This document shows positions 8,694 to 17,024 of a stretch of DNA of 64,000 nt, one piece after another (the stretch's first letter is position 1; every line of letters starts with the position of its first letter). Position numbers and translations under genes: made by a program. The DNA is from W0P28-013 sp963659365 (GTDB lineage Bacteria > Bacteroidota > Bacteroidia > Bacteroidales > Paludibacteraceae). Location: contig CAVKTI010000006.1 of assembly GCA_963659365.1 (NCBI GenBank), positions 1-64,000 of the forward strand, written 5' to 3'. The notes beneath the pieces were generated by a model, which was given only the letters and a program-made list of their open reading frames with translations, had not been told where the DNA came from and did no database searches.

Positions 8694-9497
8694 ATGAAAG
8701 TTCCTAAAATCATAATTTTCATCTGCCTGCTGTTTTTCTCGATTGCGGCATCGGCAACGGACAACGACTCCATTTTTGCAGTATGTCGGGAGCAGTGCGC
8801 CGCCAACGCCAATTTGGCGCAAGTGGCGAAGCAGTTCATCGGCACGCCCTATATGGCTGGCACACTCGATGGCGACAGCGTGGAGCGGCTCAAAATTCGC
8901 CTCGATGCGTTCGACTGCGTTACATTCGTCGAAACAGCGCTCGCACTCTGGCGCAGCAATGCAAAAAATTACGACGATTTTGCGCACGAATTGCAGCACA
9001 TTCGCTACCGCAATGGCGCAATCGACGGCTACGCCTCGCGCCTACACTACACCACCGATTGGCTCGACAACAATGCGCAAAAAGGCACGCTCACCGACAT
9101 CACACGCCGTTTAGGCGGCATTGTGCGCAACAAAAACACCAATTTTATGAGCCGCCACACCGAGGCTTATCCTGCACTCGGCGACACGGCGCAACTGGCT
9201 GCCATTCGCCAAATAGAGGCGCAAATCAACAGCCGCACACACTATTTTATTCCGAAAAATCGTGTGGCCAGCATCGCTGCGCAAATTCCCGAAGGTGCCA
9301 TCATCGCCATCACTTCCACCATCGACGGACTGGATTGCGCCCACATCGGCATTGCCACAAAGCGCAACGGCGCAACGCATTTGCTCCACGCATCGAGCAG
9401 CCAAAAATGCGTCTGTATCAGCAAAAAAACGCTCGCCGACTACTTGGAAAGCAATAAAAAATTTAGCGGAATTATCGTTGCAAAGCCAATAAAATAA
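8694..9497 (+). CDS. DUF1460 secreted amidase-like protein
   Basis: This 267-residue protein starts with a cleavable signal peptide (hydrophobic residues 5-20, then an Ala-rich cleavage region) and so is exported to the periplasm or cell surface. The core matches DUF1460, an NlpC/P60-like cysteine-amidase fold described as N-acetylmuramoyl-L-alanine amidase-like in Bacteroidota. The probable nucleophile is the Cys of FDCVTFVE near residue 68. A later conserved segment is FIPKNR, and DCAHIG supplies the likely His. A cell-wall turnover or recycling role is inferred from the family. It stands alone between rpoN and tonB. Confidence 0.85.
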   Translation: MKVPKIIIFICLLFFSIAASATDNDSIFAVCREQCAANANLAQVAKQFIGTPYMAGTLDGDSVERLKIRLDAFDCVTFVETALALWRSNAKNYDDFAHELQHIRYRNGAIDGYASRLHYTTDWLDNNAQKGTLTDITRRLGGIVRNKNTNFMSRHTEAYPALGDTAQLAAIRQIEAQINSRTHYFIPKNRVASIAAQIPEGAIIAITSTIDGLDCAHIGIATKRNGATHLLHASSSQKCVCISKKTLADYLESNKKFSGIIVAKPIK

Positions 9498-9514
9498 GAA
9501 AAAATTACACAAAG

Positions 9515-9545
9515 TTGTTTTTTCTAAAAAAATATCGTAAATTTG
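9515..9545 (+). promoter_or_regulatory. Promoter of tonB
   Basis: TTG at 9515-9517, a 20-nt spacer and TAAATTTG at 9538-9545 match the Bacteroidota housekeeping promoter. The leader before the ATG at 9594 is about 40 nt. Confidence 0.8.
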
Positions 9546-9593
9546 CCGTGTGAAAAATTCGTTTTTAGAAGCGTTTTTAACCATAAACAAGCC

Positions 9594-10289
9594 ATGCAAC
9601 AAATAAAAAAATCACCTGAAGCCAATCTCGAAAACAAGCGACTAACCTACACGCTGATGGGTTTGGTGCTTTCGTTCGCCGTTTTCTATGTGGCCTTTGA
9701 ATGGACCGACAGAGATGTTGAAAAATACGATGTCGCTGTCAGTCAAGATGTTATATTCGAAGAAGAGATGATAGAGCAGACCGTGCAGGAGGAGCAGAAC
9801 ACGCCACCGCCACCACCACCAGCCGCTCCCGATGTCATCGAAGAGATACAGATTGTGGACGATGATGTGGAAACTGCCGACATCACCATCAGTTCCGAAG
9901 ACGACCAAACACAGGCGCAAGAGGTGATTCAAGCACCCGTCGAGATGCCCGAAGAGGATCCCGAAGAGAACATTGTGTTTGTGGTGGCCGAAAAGATGCC
10001 ATCGTTCCCCGGCGGTCAGCAAGCACTGATGAAATACTTGAGCGAGAACATTCGCTACCCTGTCATTGCGCAGGAAAATGGCGTGCAAGGGCGTGTTATT
10101 GTGCAGTTCACCGTGCGCAAAGATGGCTCCATCGACGATGTGAAGGTGGTGAAATCGGCCGACCCGAGCCTCGACAAAGAGGCGGTGCGCCTCATCAAAT
10201 CGGTGCCTGCATGGGAACCAGGTATGCAGCGCGGCAAAGCGGTACACTGTAAATTCACCGTGCCAATCGTATTCAAACTGCAAATGTAA
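9594..10289 (+). CDS. tonB: TonB energy transducer
   Basis: TonB links the inner-membrane ExbB-ExbD proton channel to outer-membrane TonB-dependent receptors. The 231-residue chain has a single N-terminal membrane anchor (about residues 18-37), an acidic stalk with a run of prolines (QNTPPPPPPA) and many Glu/Asp residues, and a C-terminal TonB domain beginning at PSFPGGQQAL. That domain contains GRVIVQF, DGSIDDVKVV and the closing FTVPIVFKL. I take ATG 9594, not the upstream in-frame TTG at 9543, because that codon lies inside the promoter. No exbB, exbD or receptor gene lies beside it. Confidence 0.93.
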   Translation: MQQIKKSPEANLENKRLTYTLMGLVLSFAVFYVAFEWTDRDVEKYDVAVSQDVIFEEEMIEQTVQEEQNTPPPPPPAAPDVIEEIQIVDDDVETADITISSEDDQTQAQEVIQAPVEMPEEDPEENIVFVVAEKMPSFPGGQQALMKYLSENIRYPVIAQENGVQGRVIVQFTVRKDGSIDDVKVVKSADPSLDKEAVRLIKSVPAWEPGMQRGKAVHCKFTVPIVFKLQM

Positions 10290-10318
10290 TTGTAGACGGG
10301 CAGCAAAGCCAAACTACA

Positions 10319-10350
10319 ACTGCCTCGCAATTCAAGCGGGGCAGTTTCGT
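10319..10350 (+). terminator. Terminator between tonB and pta
   Basis: A 10-bp stem (ACTGCCTCGC at 10319-10328 with GCGGGGCAGT at 10336-10345, one G-T pair) encloses AATTCAA and is followed by a short T-rich tail. Confidence 0.65.
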
Positions 10351-10380
10351 TGAAACAAATAACCGAAAAAACAAAATACT

Positions 10381-11388
10381 ATGGAACTGATAGCACAACT
10401 GACCAGACATGCGCAACAGAACCTGCGCCACATTGTACTGCCCGAAGGCGATGAGCCACGCACACTCGAAGCCGCCGATCGTGTTTTGGCCGAAAAAATT
10501 GCACGCCTGACGCTCATTGGCGACGAAAAGAAAATCCACGCTATGGCCGCCGAAAAAGGTCTGAAACACATCGGCGAAGCCACTATCATCAACCCCGAAA
10601 CCGACCCGCGAATGCCTGTTTATGCCGACCTGCTCTACGAACTGCGCAAAAACAAAGGCATGACCCACGAAGAGGCCGAGCAGAAAGCCAAAGACCCGCT
10701 CTATCTCGGTTGCTTAATGATAAAAAATGGCGATGCCGATGGCGAAGTGGCAGGCGCACGCGGCACCACGGCCGACACCATACGCCCCGCTTTTCAGATA
10801 ATCAAAACACAACCGGGCGTGAGTGTTGTGTCGGGCGCATTCTTGATGCTGACCCCCGCCAAACAACTCGGCGAAGACGGTCTGCTGGTGTTTGCCGATT
10901 GTGCCGTCAATCCTTGTCCCACCGCTCCCGAACTGGCGCAAATAACTCTATCGACCGCCGAAACGGCACGCGTGCTGGGTGGCTACGAACCGCGTGTGGC
11001 GATGCTCAGTTTCTCGACCAAAGGCAGTGCCAAGCACGAACTCATCGACAAGGTAACCGAAGCCTTGCGCATCGTTCGCGAGAAAGCCCCAGACCTGCAA
11101 ATCGATGGCGAACTGCAAGCCGATGCGGCGCTTGTACCCGAAGTTGGTGCGCACAAAGCCCCATGCAGCCCAGTGGCTGGCAAAGCCAATGTGCTTGTTT
11201 TCCCCGACCTGCAAGCAGGCAACATCGGCTACAAACTGGTAGAGCGTTTTTCGGGTGCACAGGCCATCGGCCCTATTTTGCAAGGCATTGCCGCCCCCGT
11301 GAACGACCTCAGCCGCGGCTGCAAAGTCGATGACATCGTGAAAATGATTATCATCACTGCAAATCAGGCAATAAGTGCGAAAGTGTGA
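10381..11388 (+). CDS. pta: Phosphate acetyltransferase
   Basis: Pta converts acetyl-CoA and phosphate to acetyl phosphate, the first step of acetate formation in the cytoplasm. The 335-residue protein is the short form without the N-terminal DRTGG regulatory domain of E. coli Pta. Family motifs are visible in order: LPEGDEPRTLEAA near the start, GDADGEVAGA in the middle, ADCAVNPCPTAPELA, and the C-terminal KANVLVFPDLQAGNIGYK. ackA lies downstream with one small gene between, so both arms of the Pta-AckA pathway are together. Confidence 0.96.
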   Translation: MELIAQLTRHAQQNLRHIVLPEGDEPRTLEAADRVLAEKIARLTLIGDEKKIHAMAAEKGLKHIGEATIINPETDPRMPVYADLLYELRKNKGMTHEEAEQKAKDPLYLGCLMIKNGDADGEVAGARGTTADTIRPAFQIIKTQPGVSVVSGAFLMLTPAKQLGEDGLLVFADCAVNPCPTAPELAQITLSTAETARVLGGYEPRVAMLSFSTKGSAKHELIDKVTEALRIVREKAPDLQIDGELQADAALVPEVGAHKAPCSPVAGKANVLVFPDLQAGNIGYKLVERFSGAQAIGPILQGIAAPVNDLSRGCKVDDIVKMIIITANQAISAKV

Positions 11389-11419
11389 AAGTGCGAAAGT
11401 GTGAAAGTATCGGATTGAA

Positions 11420-11770
11420 ATGTTGTTTACTCGTTTTGAAGAAATAAAAGCATGGCAAAAATCGATGGCATTAGCCAATGATTTATATACTTTGCTTGAA
11501 AATTCAAAAGATTATGGGTTCAACGACCAAATTCAGCGTGCAGCGGTTTCCATCATGAATAATATCGCCGAAGGATTTGAGCGCAATAACAACCGAGAAT
11601 TTTATCACTTTCTGCGAATAGCAAAAGCATCGTGTGCCGAAGTGCGTTCGATGCTCTACTTGGCACAAATTCGCCAAAAAATTTCTGATGAAAATTGCCA
11701 AAAACTTTTTCAAGAAGCCGAAAACATATCAAAAATGATTTCATCGTTAATGAAAACACTAAAAACATAA
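11420..11770 (+). CDS. Four-helix bundle protein (S23/IVP family)
   Basis: This 116-residue helical protein belongs to the 23S rRNA intervening-sequence protein family. It shows the typical opening F.E..AWQKSM, then SIMNNIAEGF, and a helical tail with REFYHFLRIAKAS. Such proteins form pentamers of four-helix bundles. They were first found inside rRNA intervening sequences and also occur as stand-alone genes of unknown role, often in mobile or variable places. The surroundings (GAAAGTGTGAAAGTG repeats on both sides) suggest insertion into an older pta-ackA operon. Confidence 0.9.
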   Translation: MLFTRFEEIKAWQKSMALANDLYTLLENSKDYGFNDQIQRAAVSIMNNIAEGFERNNNREFYHFLRIAKASCAEVRSMLYLAQIRQKISDENCQKLFQEAENISKMISSLMKTLKT

Positions 11771-11843
11771 CAATTTACACTTTCACACCTTCACACCTTC
11801 ACACCTTCACACTTTCTAACTTTATAACTTTATAAACTGAACC

Positions 11844-13043
11844 ATGAAAATTCTTGTTCTGAACTGCGGAAGTTCGTCGATTAAATACAAACTGTTCGAT
11901 ATGGACGAAAACGCCGTGTTGGCGCAGGGCGGCATCGAAAAAATCGGGCTGCCCGACTCGTTCCTGAAAATTACGCTACCAAGTGGCGAAAAAGTGGTTT
12001 TGGAGAAGGCAATTCCCGAACACACCGTTGGCATTGCGTTCATTTTTGAGCAACTGACCAGTGCGAAATATGGCTGCCTGCGCTCGCTCGACGAGATTGA
12101 TGCGGTAGGCCATCGCGTGGTGCACGGCGGCGAACAGTTTAGCCAGTCGGCGGTGATAACGCCCGAAGTGCTCGAGCAGATAAAAATCTGCGCCGACCTT
12201 GCGCCGTTGCACAACCCCGCCAACATCAAAGGCATCGACGCTATCAGCAAAATTCTGCCCAATGCGCCGCAAGTGGCTGTGTTCGACACCTCGTTCCACC
12301 AAACGATGCCCGACTATGCCTATATGTACGCATTGCCCTACGAATACTACGAAAAATATGGCGTGCGCCGCTACGGTTTTCACGGCACGAGCCACCGTTA
12401 TGTGTCGCGCCGCGCCTGCGATTTTCTCGGACTCGACTATCAGAAAACAAAAATCATCACGGCACACATTGGCGGCGGCGGCTCCGTTACGGCCATTCGC
12501 GACGGTCGCTCGGTCGATACTTCGATGGGACTCACGCCTGTGGAGGGCCTGATGATGGGAACGCGTTCTGGCGATGTCGATTTGGGCGCAATCGTCTATC
12601 TGATGGAAAAAGAGGGGCTCGATGCCGCCAAACTGTCGAACATTATCAACAAAAAATCGGGTGTGATGGGCATTTCGGGCGTTTCGAGCGATATGCGCGA
12701 CATCGAAAAAGCCATCGGCGAGGGCAACAAACGCGCCCGCTTGGCGATGGCGATGTTCAACTACCGCATTCTGAAATATATCGGGGCGTATGCTGCCGCT
12801 CTCAATGGGTTCGATGTGCTGGTATTCACGGGCGGCGTGGGCGAAAATCAGGCTGGCACGCGCCAATATGTGGCCGACGGACTGAAATATCTCGGCGCAG
12901 AAATCGACCAAGAACTGAACGCCCACTCGCGCGGCGAAGAGGTGGAACTCTCCACACCACAATCGAAAGTGCGCATCGTGGTAATTCCCACCGACGAAGA
13001 GTTGATGATTGCACAAGACACCTTGCATCTAATTAGGAATTAG
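11844..13043 (+). CDS. ackA: Acetate kinase
   Basis: AckA makes ATP and acetate from acetyl phosphate, completing the pathway begun by Pta. The 399-residue length is standard. Seen motifs are the N-terminal LVLNCGSSSIKY phosphate loop, GHRVVHGG, RYGFHGTSHRYVS (catalytic His region), THIGGGGSV-like AHIGGGGSVTA, and FTGGVGENQ. All expected ASKHA-fold residues appear present. Sequence alone does not separate acetate from propionate kinase, but the pta neighbour favours acetate. Confidence 0.96.
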   Translation: MKILVLNCGSSSIKYKLFDMDENAVLAQGGIEKIGLPDSFLKITLPSGEKVVLEKAIPEHTVGIAFIFEQLTSAKYGCLRSLDEIDAVGHRVVHGGEQFSQSAVITPEVLEQIKICADLAPLHNPANIKGIDAISKILPNAPQVAVFDTSFHQTMPDYAYMYALPYEYYEKYGVRRYGFHGTSHRYVSRRACDFLGLDYQKTKIITAHIGGGGSVTAIRDGRSVDTSMGLTPVEGLMMGTRSGDVDLGAIVYLMEKEGLDAAKLSNIINKKSGVMGISGVSSDMRDIEKAIGEGNKRARLAMAMFNYRILKYIGAYAAALNGFDVLVFTGGVGENQAGTRQYVADGLKYLGAEIDQELNAHSRGEEVELSTPQSKVRIVVIPTDEELMIAQDTLHLIRN

Positions 13044-13316
13044 GAGTGAGGAATTTTTTTTAGTTAGCAGTGAGAAGTTAGCAGTGAGAAGTGAATTTTT
13101 GAGTGAGGAGTTTTTTAGTTAGAAGTGAGGAGTTAACAGTGAATGAAAACTCTGACTAAGACGACGACGATGACTCGCGCGGAGATCCTGTTGAACCGCA
13201 AATAACCAAATAACCAAATCCGCAAATCAACAAAAACATAGAAACAGCGCGAAGCGCGAAAAACACAGAAACCTGCGCGAAGCGCAATCTGAAATTTGAA
13301 ATAAAAAGAAGAAACA
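13044..13316 (+). repeat. Repeat-filled intergenic gap
   Basis: No gene is seen. The stretch repeats TTAGAAGTGAGGAGT/TTAGCAGTGAGAAG words, then AACCAAATAACCAAAT and two copies of GCGCGAAGCGC that can form small hairpins (about 13240-13290). Confidence 0.7.
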
Positions 13317-14798
13317 ATGAACTACAAAATGATGACTGCCGACGAGGCCGCTGCTTTGGTGAGCAATGGCGATGTTGTCGGATTTAGTGGCTTCACTCCA
13401 GCGGGTGCGCCCAAAGTGGTGCCCGAAGCCATTGCACGCCGTGCCGAAGCCGAACACGCCGCAGGCCGCGAATTTAAAATTGGTATGTACACAGGCGCAT
13501 CAACGGGCGATATGCTCGACGGCGCATTGGCGCGCGCCAACGCCATTTTGTTTCGCACGCCCTACCAATCGAGCAAAGACCTGCGCGCCCGCATCAACGC
13601 ACAAGAGGCGCACTATTTCGATATGCACCTGTCGCACGAGGCGCAAGAGTTGCGTTATGGCTTTCTGCCGAAACCGAAATTTGCTATCGTTGAGGCGTGC
13701 GACTTGACTGCCGACGGCGAGATTGTGCCAACATCGGGCGTGGGAATTTTGCCCACTATCTGCCGTCTAGCCGACCAAATCATTGTGGAACTGAACACCA
13801 CCACACCGAAAGAACTGCGCGGCATTCACGACATCTACGAACCGCTCGACCCACCGATGCGCAAGGCAATCCCTGTTTACAGCGTGAGCGACCGCTGCGG
13901 CGATGTGTGTGTGAAAGTCGATCCGAAGAAAATTGTCGCTGTGGTAGAATCGAACATTCCAAACGGCAGCGGAAAATTTGCGCCGATGGACGATGTAACG
14001 GCAAAAATCGGCGAAAATGTGGCACATTTTTTGGCTGCCGAAATCAAGGCGGGGCGCATTCCTGCGTCGTTCCTGCCCATTCAGTCGGGCGTGGGCAACA
14101 TTGCCAACGCAGTGCTGGCTTCGCTGGGCGAAAACCCCGACATTCCAGCGTTTACCATGTACACCGAAGTGATTCAAGACGCCGTTATCGGCCTGATGAA
14201 AGAGGGGCATGTGAAATTTGCCAGCGGCTGCTCGCTTACCGTGTCGCAGCCTGTTTTGGAGGAGGTGTACCAAAATCTCGACTTTTTCAAACAGCGCATT
14301 GTGCTGCGTCCGCAGGAGATTTCGAACAATCCCGAAGTGGCGCGCCGTTTGGGCTTGATAACCATCAATACGGCACTCGAAGCCGACATTTTTGGCAACA
14401 TCAACTCGACGCATGTGCTCGGCACCAAGATGATGAACGGCATTGGCGGTTCGTGCGACTTCACGCGCAACGCCTACATCTCCATTTTCACCACGCCATC
14501 GACTGCCAAAGAGGGCAAAATTTCGTCGATTGTGCCGATGGTGTCGCACCTCGACCAGAGCGAACACTCTGTGAAAGTGCTGATTACGGAGTACGGCGTG
14601 GCCGACCTGCGTGGCAAATCGCCGATACAACGGGCGCACTGTATCATCGACAACTGTGTACACCCCGACTACCGCGATATGCTGCGCCGCTATCTCGAAT
14701 CGGCACCGAAAGCACACACACCGATGAATATCTACACCTGTTTCGAGATGCACAAAGCGTTTGCCGAAACGGGCGATATGCACAACGCAAAACTCTGA
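13317..14798 (+). CDS. Acetyl-CoA hydrolase/acyl-CoA:acetate transferase
   Basis: This 493-residue class I CoA-transferase belongs to the Cat1/AarC group that swaps CoA between acetate and succinyl-CoA (or other acyl groups) or hydrolyses acetyl-CoA. The catalytic Glu lies in YTEVIQD near residue 285, and the oxyanion-hole segment QSGVGNIANAVL precedes it. The C-terminal half has GIGGSCDFTRNAY and VLITEYGVADLRGKSP, typical of the family. With pta and ackA 0.3-3 kb upstream, it fits acetate or succinate-linked energy metabolism. The exact acyl partner is not decided by sequence. Confidence 0.9.
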   Translation: MNYKMMTADEAAALVSNGDVVGFSGFTPAGAPKVVPEAIARRAEAEHAAGREFKIGMYTGASTGDMLDGALARANAILFRTPYQSSKDLRARINAQEAHYFDMHLSHEAQELRYGFLPKPKFAIVEACDLTADGEIVPTSGVGILPTICRLADQIIVELNTTTPKELRGIHDIYEPLDPPMRKAIPVYSVSDRCGDVCVKVDPKKIVAVVESNIPNGSGKFAPMDDVTAKIGENVAHFLAAEIKAGRIPASFLPIQSGVGNIANAVLASLGENPDIPAFTMYTEVIQDAVIGLMKEGHVKFASGCSLTVSQPVLEEVYQNLDFFKQRIVLRPQEISNNPEVARRLGLITINTALEADIFGNINSTHVLGTKMMNGIGGSCDFTRNAYISIFTTPSTAKEGKISSIVPMVSHLDQSEHSVKVLITEYGVADLRGKSPIQRAHCIIDNCVHPDYRDMLRRYLESAPKAHTPMNIYTCFEMHKAFAETGDMHNAKL

Positions 14799-14820
14799 CA
14801 ATCAGAGTTGTAAGCACAAA

Positions 14821-14860
14821 AACAACGCTCGCCGAAAACTGGTGGGCGTTGTTTTTTTTT
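14821..14860 (+). terminator. Terminator after the CoA-transferase gene
   Basis: AACAACGC at 14821-14828 pairs with GCGTTGTT at 14846-14853, with partial inner pairing, and is followed by nine Ts. It separates the gene from the convergent formyl-THF ligase gene. Confidence 0.85.
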
Positions 14861-14868
14861 AGCGAAAA

Positions 14869-15405
14869 TCAGAACAGCACCTTGCCGATTTTTGCATCGT
14901 GCGGCTCGGTGGGAATGTGCGGAAAAATCTGAAAATCGAATGCCAAACCGATGGTTGGCACGGCGGCGTGTTCGGCCAAAAAGCGGTCGTAGTAGCCACG
15001 CCCACGCCCAAGACGGTCGCCCGCAGGCGAAAAAGCCATGCCCGGCAGCACAATCAAGTCGATGTCGCTTGAAAAAACTGCGTCCGAAGTCGGCTCTTGA
15101 ATGTGAAAAGCCCCTTCGTGTAAGTCGTCGAGCGTGTGCAACTCCACAGGGCGAATGTCGTCGCCAGCAACCACAGGCAGAATAATGCGCTTTTTGCCCA
15201 GCGTGTGTGCAATGAGCGCGTGCGTGCAGACCTCGTCGGGCAGCGACCAGTAGAGCATCACGGTGTGCGCCGCCCGAAAAAGTGCGTCCGCCTCCAATTG
15301 CGCAATCACGCAGCGCGACTTTTCGGCCAACATTTCTGCCGAAAACTGCGACTTTCGCAAACGCACTTCGCTACGCAACTGCTTTTTCTGCTCAAAAGGA
15401 AACAT
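14869..15405 (-). CDS. 5-formyltetrahydrofolate cyclo-ligase
   Basis: This ATP-dependent enzyme turns 5-formyl-THF into 5,10-methenyl-THF and so rescues folate from a storage form. The 178-residue protein has a basic N-terminal helix with K and R residues for ATP. The central segment DLIVLPGMAFSPAGDRLGRGRGYYDR includes the conserved G-R-G-x-G-Y-Y-D signature of the family. Size is normal. It is convergent with the CoA-transferase gene and has no obvious operon partner. Confidence 0.93.
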   Translation of the reverse strand: MFPFEQKKQLRSEVRLRKSQFSAEMLAEKSRCVIAQLEADALFRAAHTVMLYWSLPDEVCTHALIAHTLGKKRIILPVVAGDDIRPVELHTLDDLHEGAFHIQEPTSDAVFSSDIDLIVLPGMAFSPAGDRLGRGRGYYDRFLAEHAAVPTIGLAFDFQIFPHIPTEPHDAKIGKVLF

Positions 15406-15679
15406 TTCAGATTAGGTTGATGAGTTGATTGGTTGATGAGTTGATTAGTTTAACGCATTGGCACTAATTTCTGATTTCTGATTTCTAATTTCTGATTGTT
15501 TCTCAAAATTGCTATCGCAATTTTTGTTTCTAGTTTCTAGTTTCTCGCGCTTCGCACTGTTTTTGTGGATTTGCGGATTTGGTTATTTGCCTTTTGGGGT
15601 TAATCCAACAATCTGAAATTTGAAATTTGAAATTGCGGCTTTGCCGCATCACTGCTCACTTCTCACTTCTAACTTCTCA
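15406..15679 (-). repeat. Repeat-filled intergenic gap
   Basis: No gene is seen. It carries minus-oriented versions of words seen elsewhere (TTGATGAGTTGATT, TTCTGATTTCTGATTTCTAA, CTTCTCACTTCTAACTTCTC) and small hairpins such as GCGGC-TTT-GCCGC near 15634. Confidence 0.7.
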
Positions 15680-16816
15680 CTATTTTAGAATAATTCTAAA
15701 AGTTGTTCCTTTGGCGAGTTCGGACTGTTTGACAAAAATTTTGCCGCCGTGATATGTTTCGACAATGCGTTTGGCGAGCGGCAAACCAAGCCCCCAGCCG
15801 CGCTGTTTGGTGGTGTAGCCGGGGCGAAAAACAGTTTTGAAACGGCGTTTGTCGATGCCTTTGCCCATGTCGGAAATGTCGATAAAGGTGCGGTTTTTGT
15901 CAGTTTTGCCAACAACGACCGTGATTTTGCCTTTGCCGTCCATCGCGTCGAGCGCATTTTTGCAGAGATTTTCGACCACCCATTCGAAGAGCGGCACACA
16001 GAGCGCATTTTCGCACGCCGCCTTGTTCTCCACCTCGAACTGCACCATTTGCGAAGCGCGGCGGCGCATATAATCGACCGACCGCTGCACCACCTCGTTC
16101 ACGCTGCACGGCGTAAGCACTGGTTTTGAGCCGATTTTCGAGAATCGCTCGGCAATGGTTTTCAGGCGGTCGATGTCGTTGCCCATCTCGTCGAGCATCG
16201 TTTCGTTGGGGTAGTTGCTTTTCAGCACTTCGTTCCACGCCACCAGCGACGAAATTGGCGTGCCAAGTTGGTGCGCCGTCTCCTTCGACAGCCCGACCCA
16301 CACGCGGTTCTGCTCCGACCGTTTGGCCACTGCCAACGCCGCCACCACCAGCGCCACAAACACAGCGATAATGCCCAACTGCACATAGGGGAAAAGTTGC
16401 AACTGCTTCAGCGTGATGGAGTCGTCGTAGTAGATGTACTGCGGCTCGGCATCGGTTATGGCAATCTCTATCGGCTGCTGCTTCTCTTTCAGTTGCGCAT
16501 AGACGGCGGCGTAAAACTCATCGACTTTGGTGGCGGGTTCGTCGAAATTGCGCGCCGTAACAAACCGCCCATCAGCATCGACAATCAGCACAGGAATGTT
16601 GTTGTTCTCTTCGATTATTTTCCAGATGAAATCGATGTTCGGTGCGTCCATGTCGGCCTGCACAAACTGGCGCATGGCCTCTGCCCAAATTTCCATTTTT
16701 TGCCTTTGGTCGGCCTCCAAGCGCGCCACCAAGCGGTTCGTAAAAACCAACGAAGCCGCCACAATGCCCAACGCTACAGCCCACAAAAGCCATCTGATAA
16801 CGGAGTTGTTTTTCAT
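15680..16816 (-). CDS. Membrane sensor histidine kinase
   Basis: This 378-residue orphan histidine kinase has an N-terminal transmembrane helix (about residues 8-25), an extracytoplasmic sensor segment of about 110 residues, a second transmembrane helix, then the kinase core. The phosphoacceptor lies in KETAHQLGTPISSL. The ATP-binding part shows the N box (ENLCKNALDAMDG), the G1 box (DMGKGID) and the G2 region (GWGLGLPLAKRIVE). I chose the ATG at 16816; the longer frame would start inside the upstream MITE. That MITE ends 4 nt before this start, so the native leader has been replaced. No response regulator is adjacent. Confidence 0.88.
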   Translation of the reverse strand: MKNNSVIRWLLWAVALGIVAASLVFTNRLVARLEADQRQKMEIWAEAMRQFVQADMDAPNIDFIWKIIEENNNIPVLIVDADGRFVTARNFDEPATKVDEFYAAVYAQLKEKQQPIEIAITDAEPQYIYYDDSITLKQLQLFPYVQLGIIAVFVALVVAALAVAKRSEQNRVWVGLSKETAHQLGTPISSLVAWNEVLKSNYPNETMLDEMGNDIDRLKTIAERFSKIGSKPVLTPCSVNEVVQRSVDYMRRRASQMVQFEVENKAACENALCVPLFEWVVENLCKNALDAMDGKGKITVVVGKTDKNRTFIDISDMGKGIDKRRFKTVFRPGYTTKQRGWGLGLPLAKRIVETYHGGKIFVKQSELAKGTTFRIILK

Positions 16817-16820
16817 TTTA

Positions 16821-17024
16821 AGGGGATTGCTATAAATTGCCTTGTAGTGATTTTTGAATTTTGGGCTAACAGATGTTTGGCTTGAGCGAAAGCACAATGC
16901 GGTGGCATTGTAATTGAGTGAAAGTCAGACAGATGCAGTCCAAAAGCAAAAAGCGCACAAAAGTGTTCAGAAATTCGTTATTTGTTAAATTTATCATTAA
17001 ACGGGGAATTTATAGAAGTCCCCT
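16821..17024. mobile_element. MITE-like element, copy 1
   Basis: A 204-bp element aligns without gaps to 30868-31071, with about 24 mismatches counted by eye. Its ends are inverted repeats of about 20 bp: AGGGGATTGCTATAAATT on the left and the complement of AGGGGACTTCTATAAATTCC on the right. It is too short to encode a transposase. An internal hairpin, CAATGC-GGTG-GCATTG, is conserved in both copies. The right end supplies the last 15 codons and stop of the upstream membrane-enzyme gene, and the left end abuts the histidine kinase start. Flanks (TTA on each side) suggest a short target duplication. Confidence 0.85.

Noticed and set aside
8458..8697. 79-residue plus-strand frame ending at the DUF1460 start
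   Set aside because: It translates the foldback element. The composition reflects inverted repeats and there is no protein feature.
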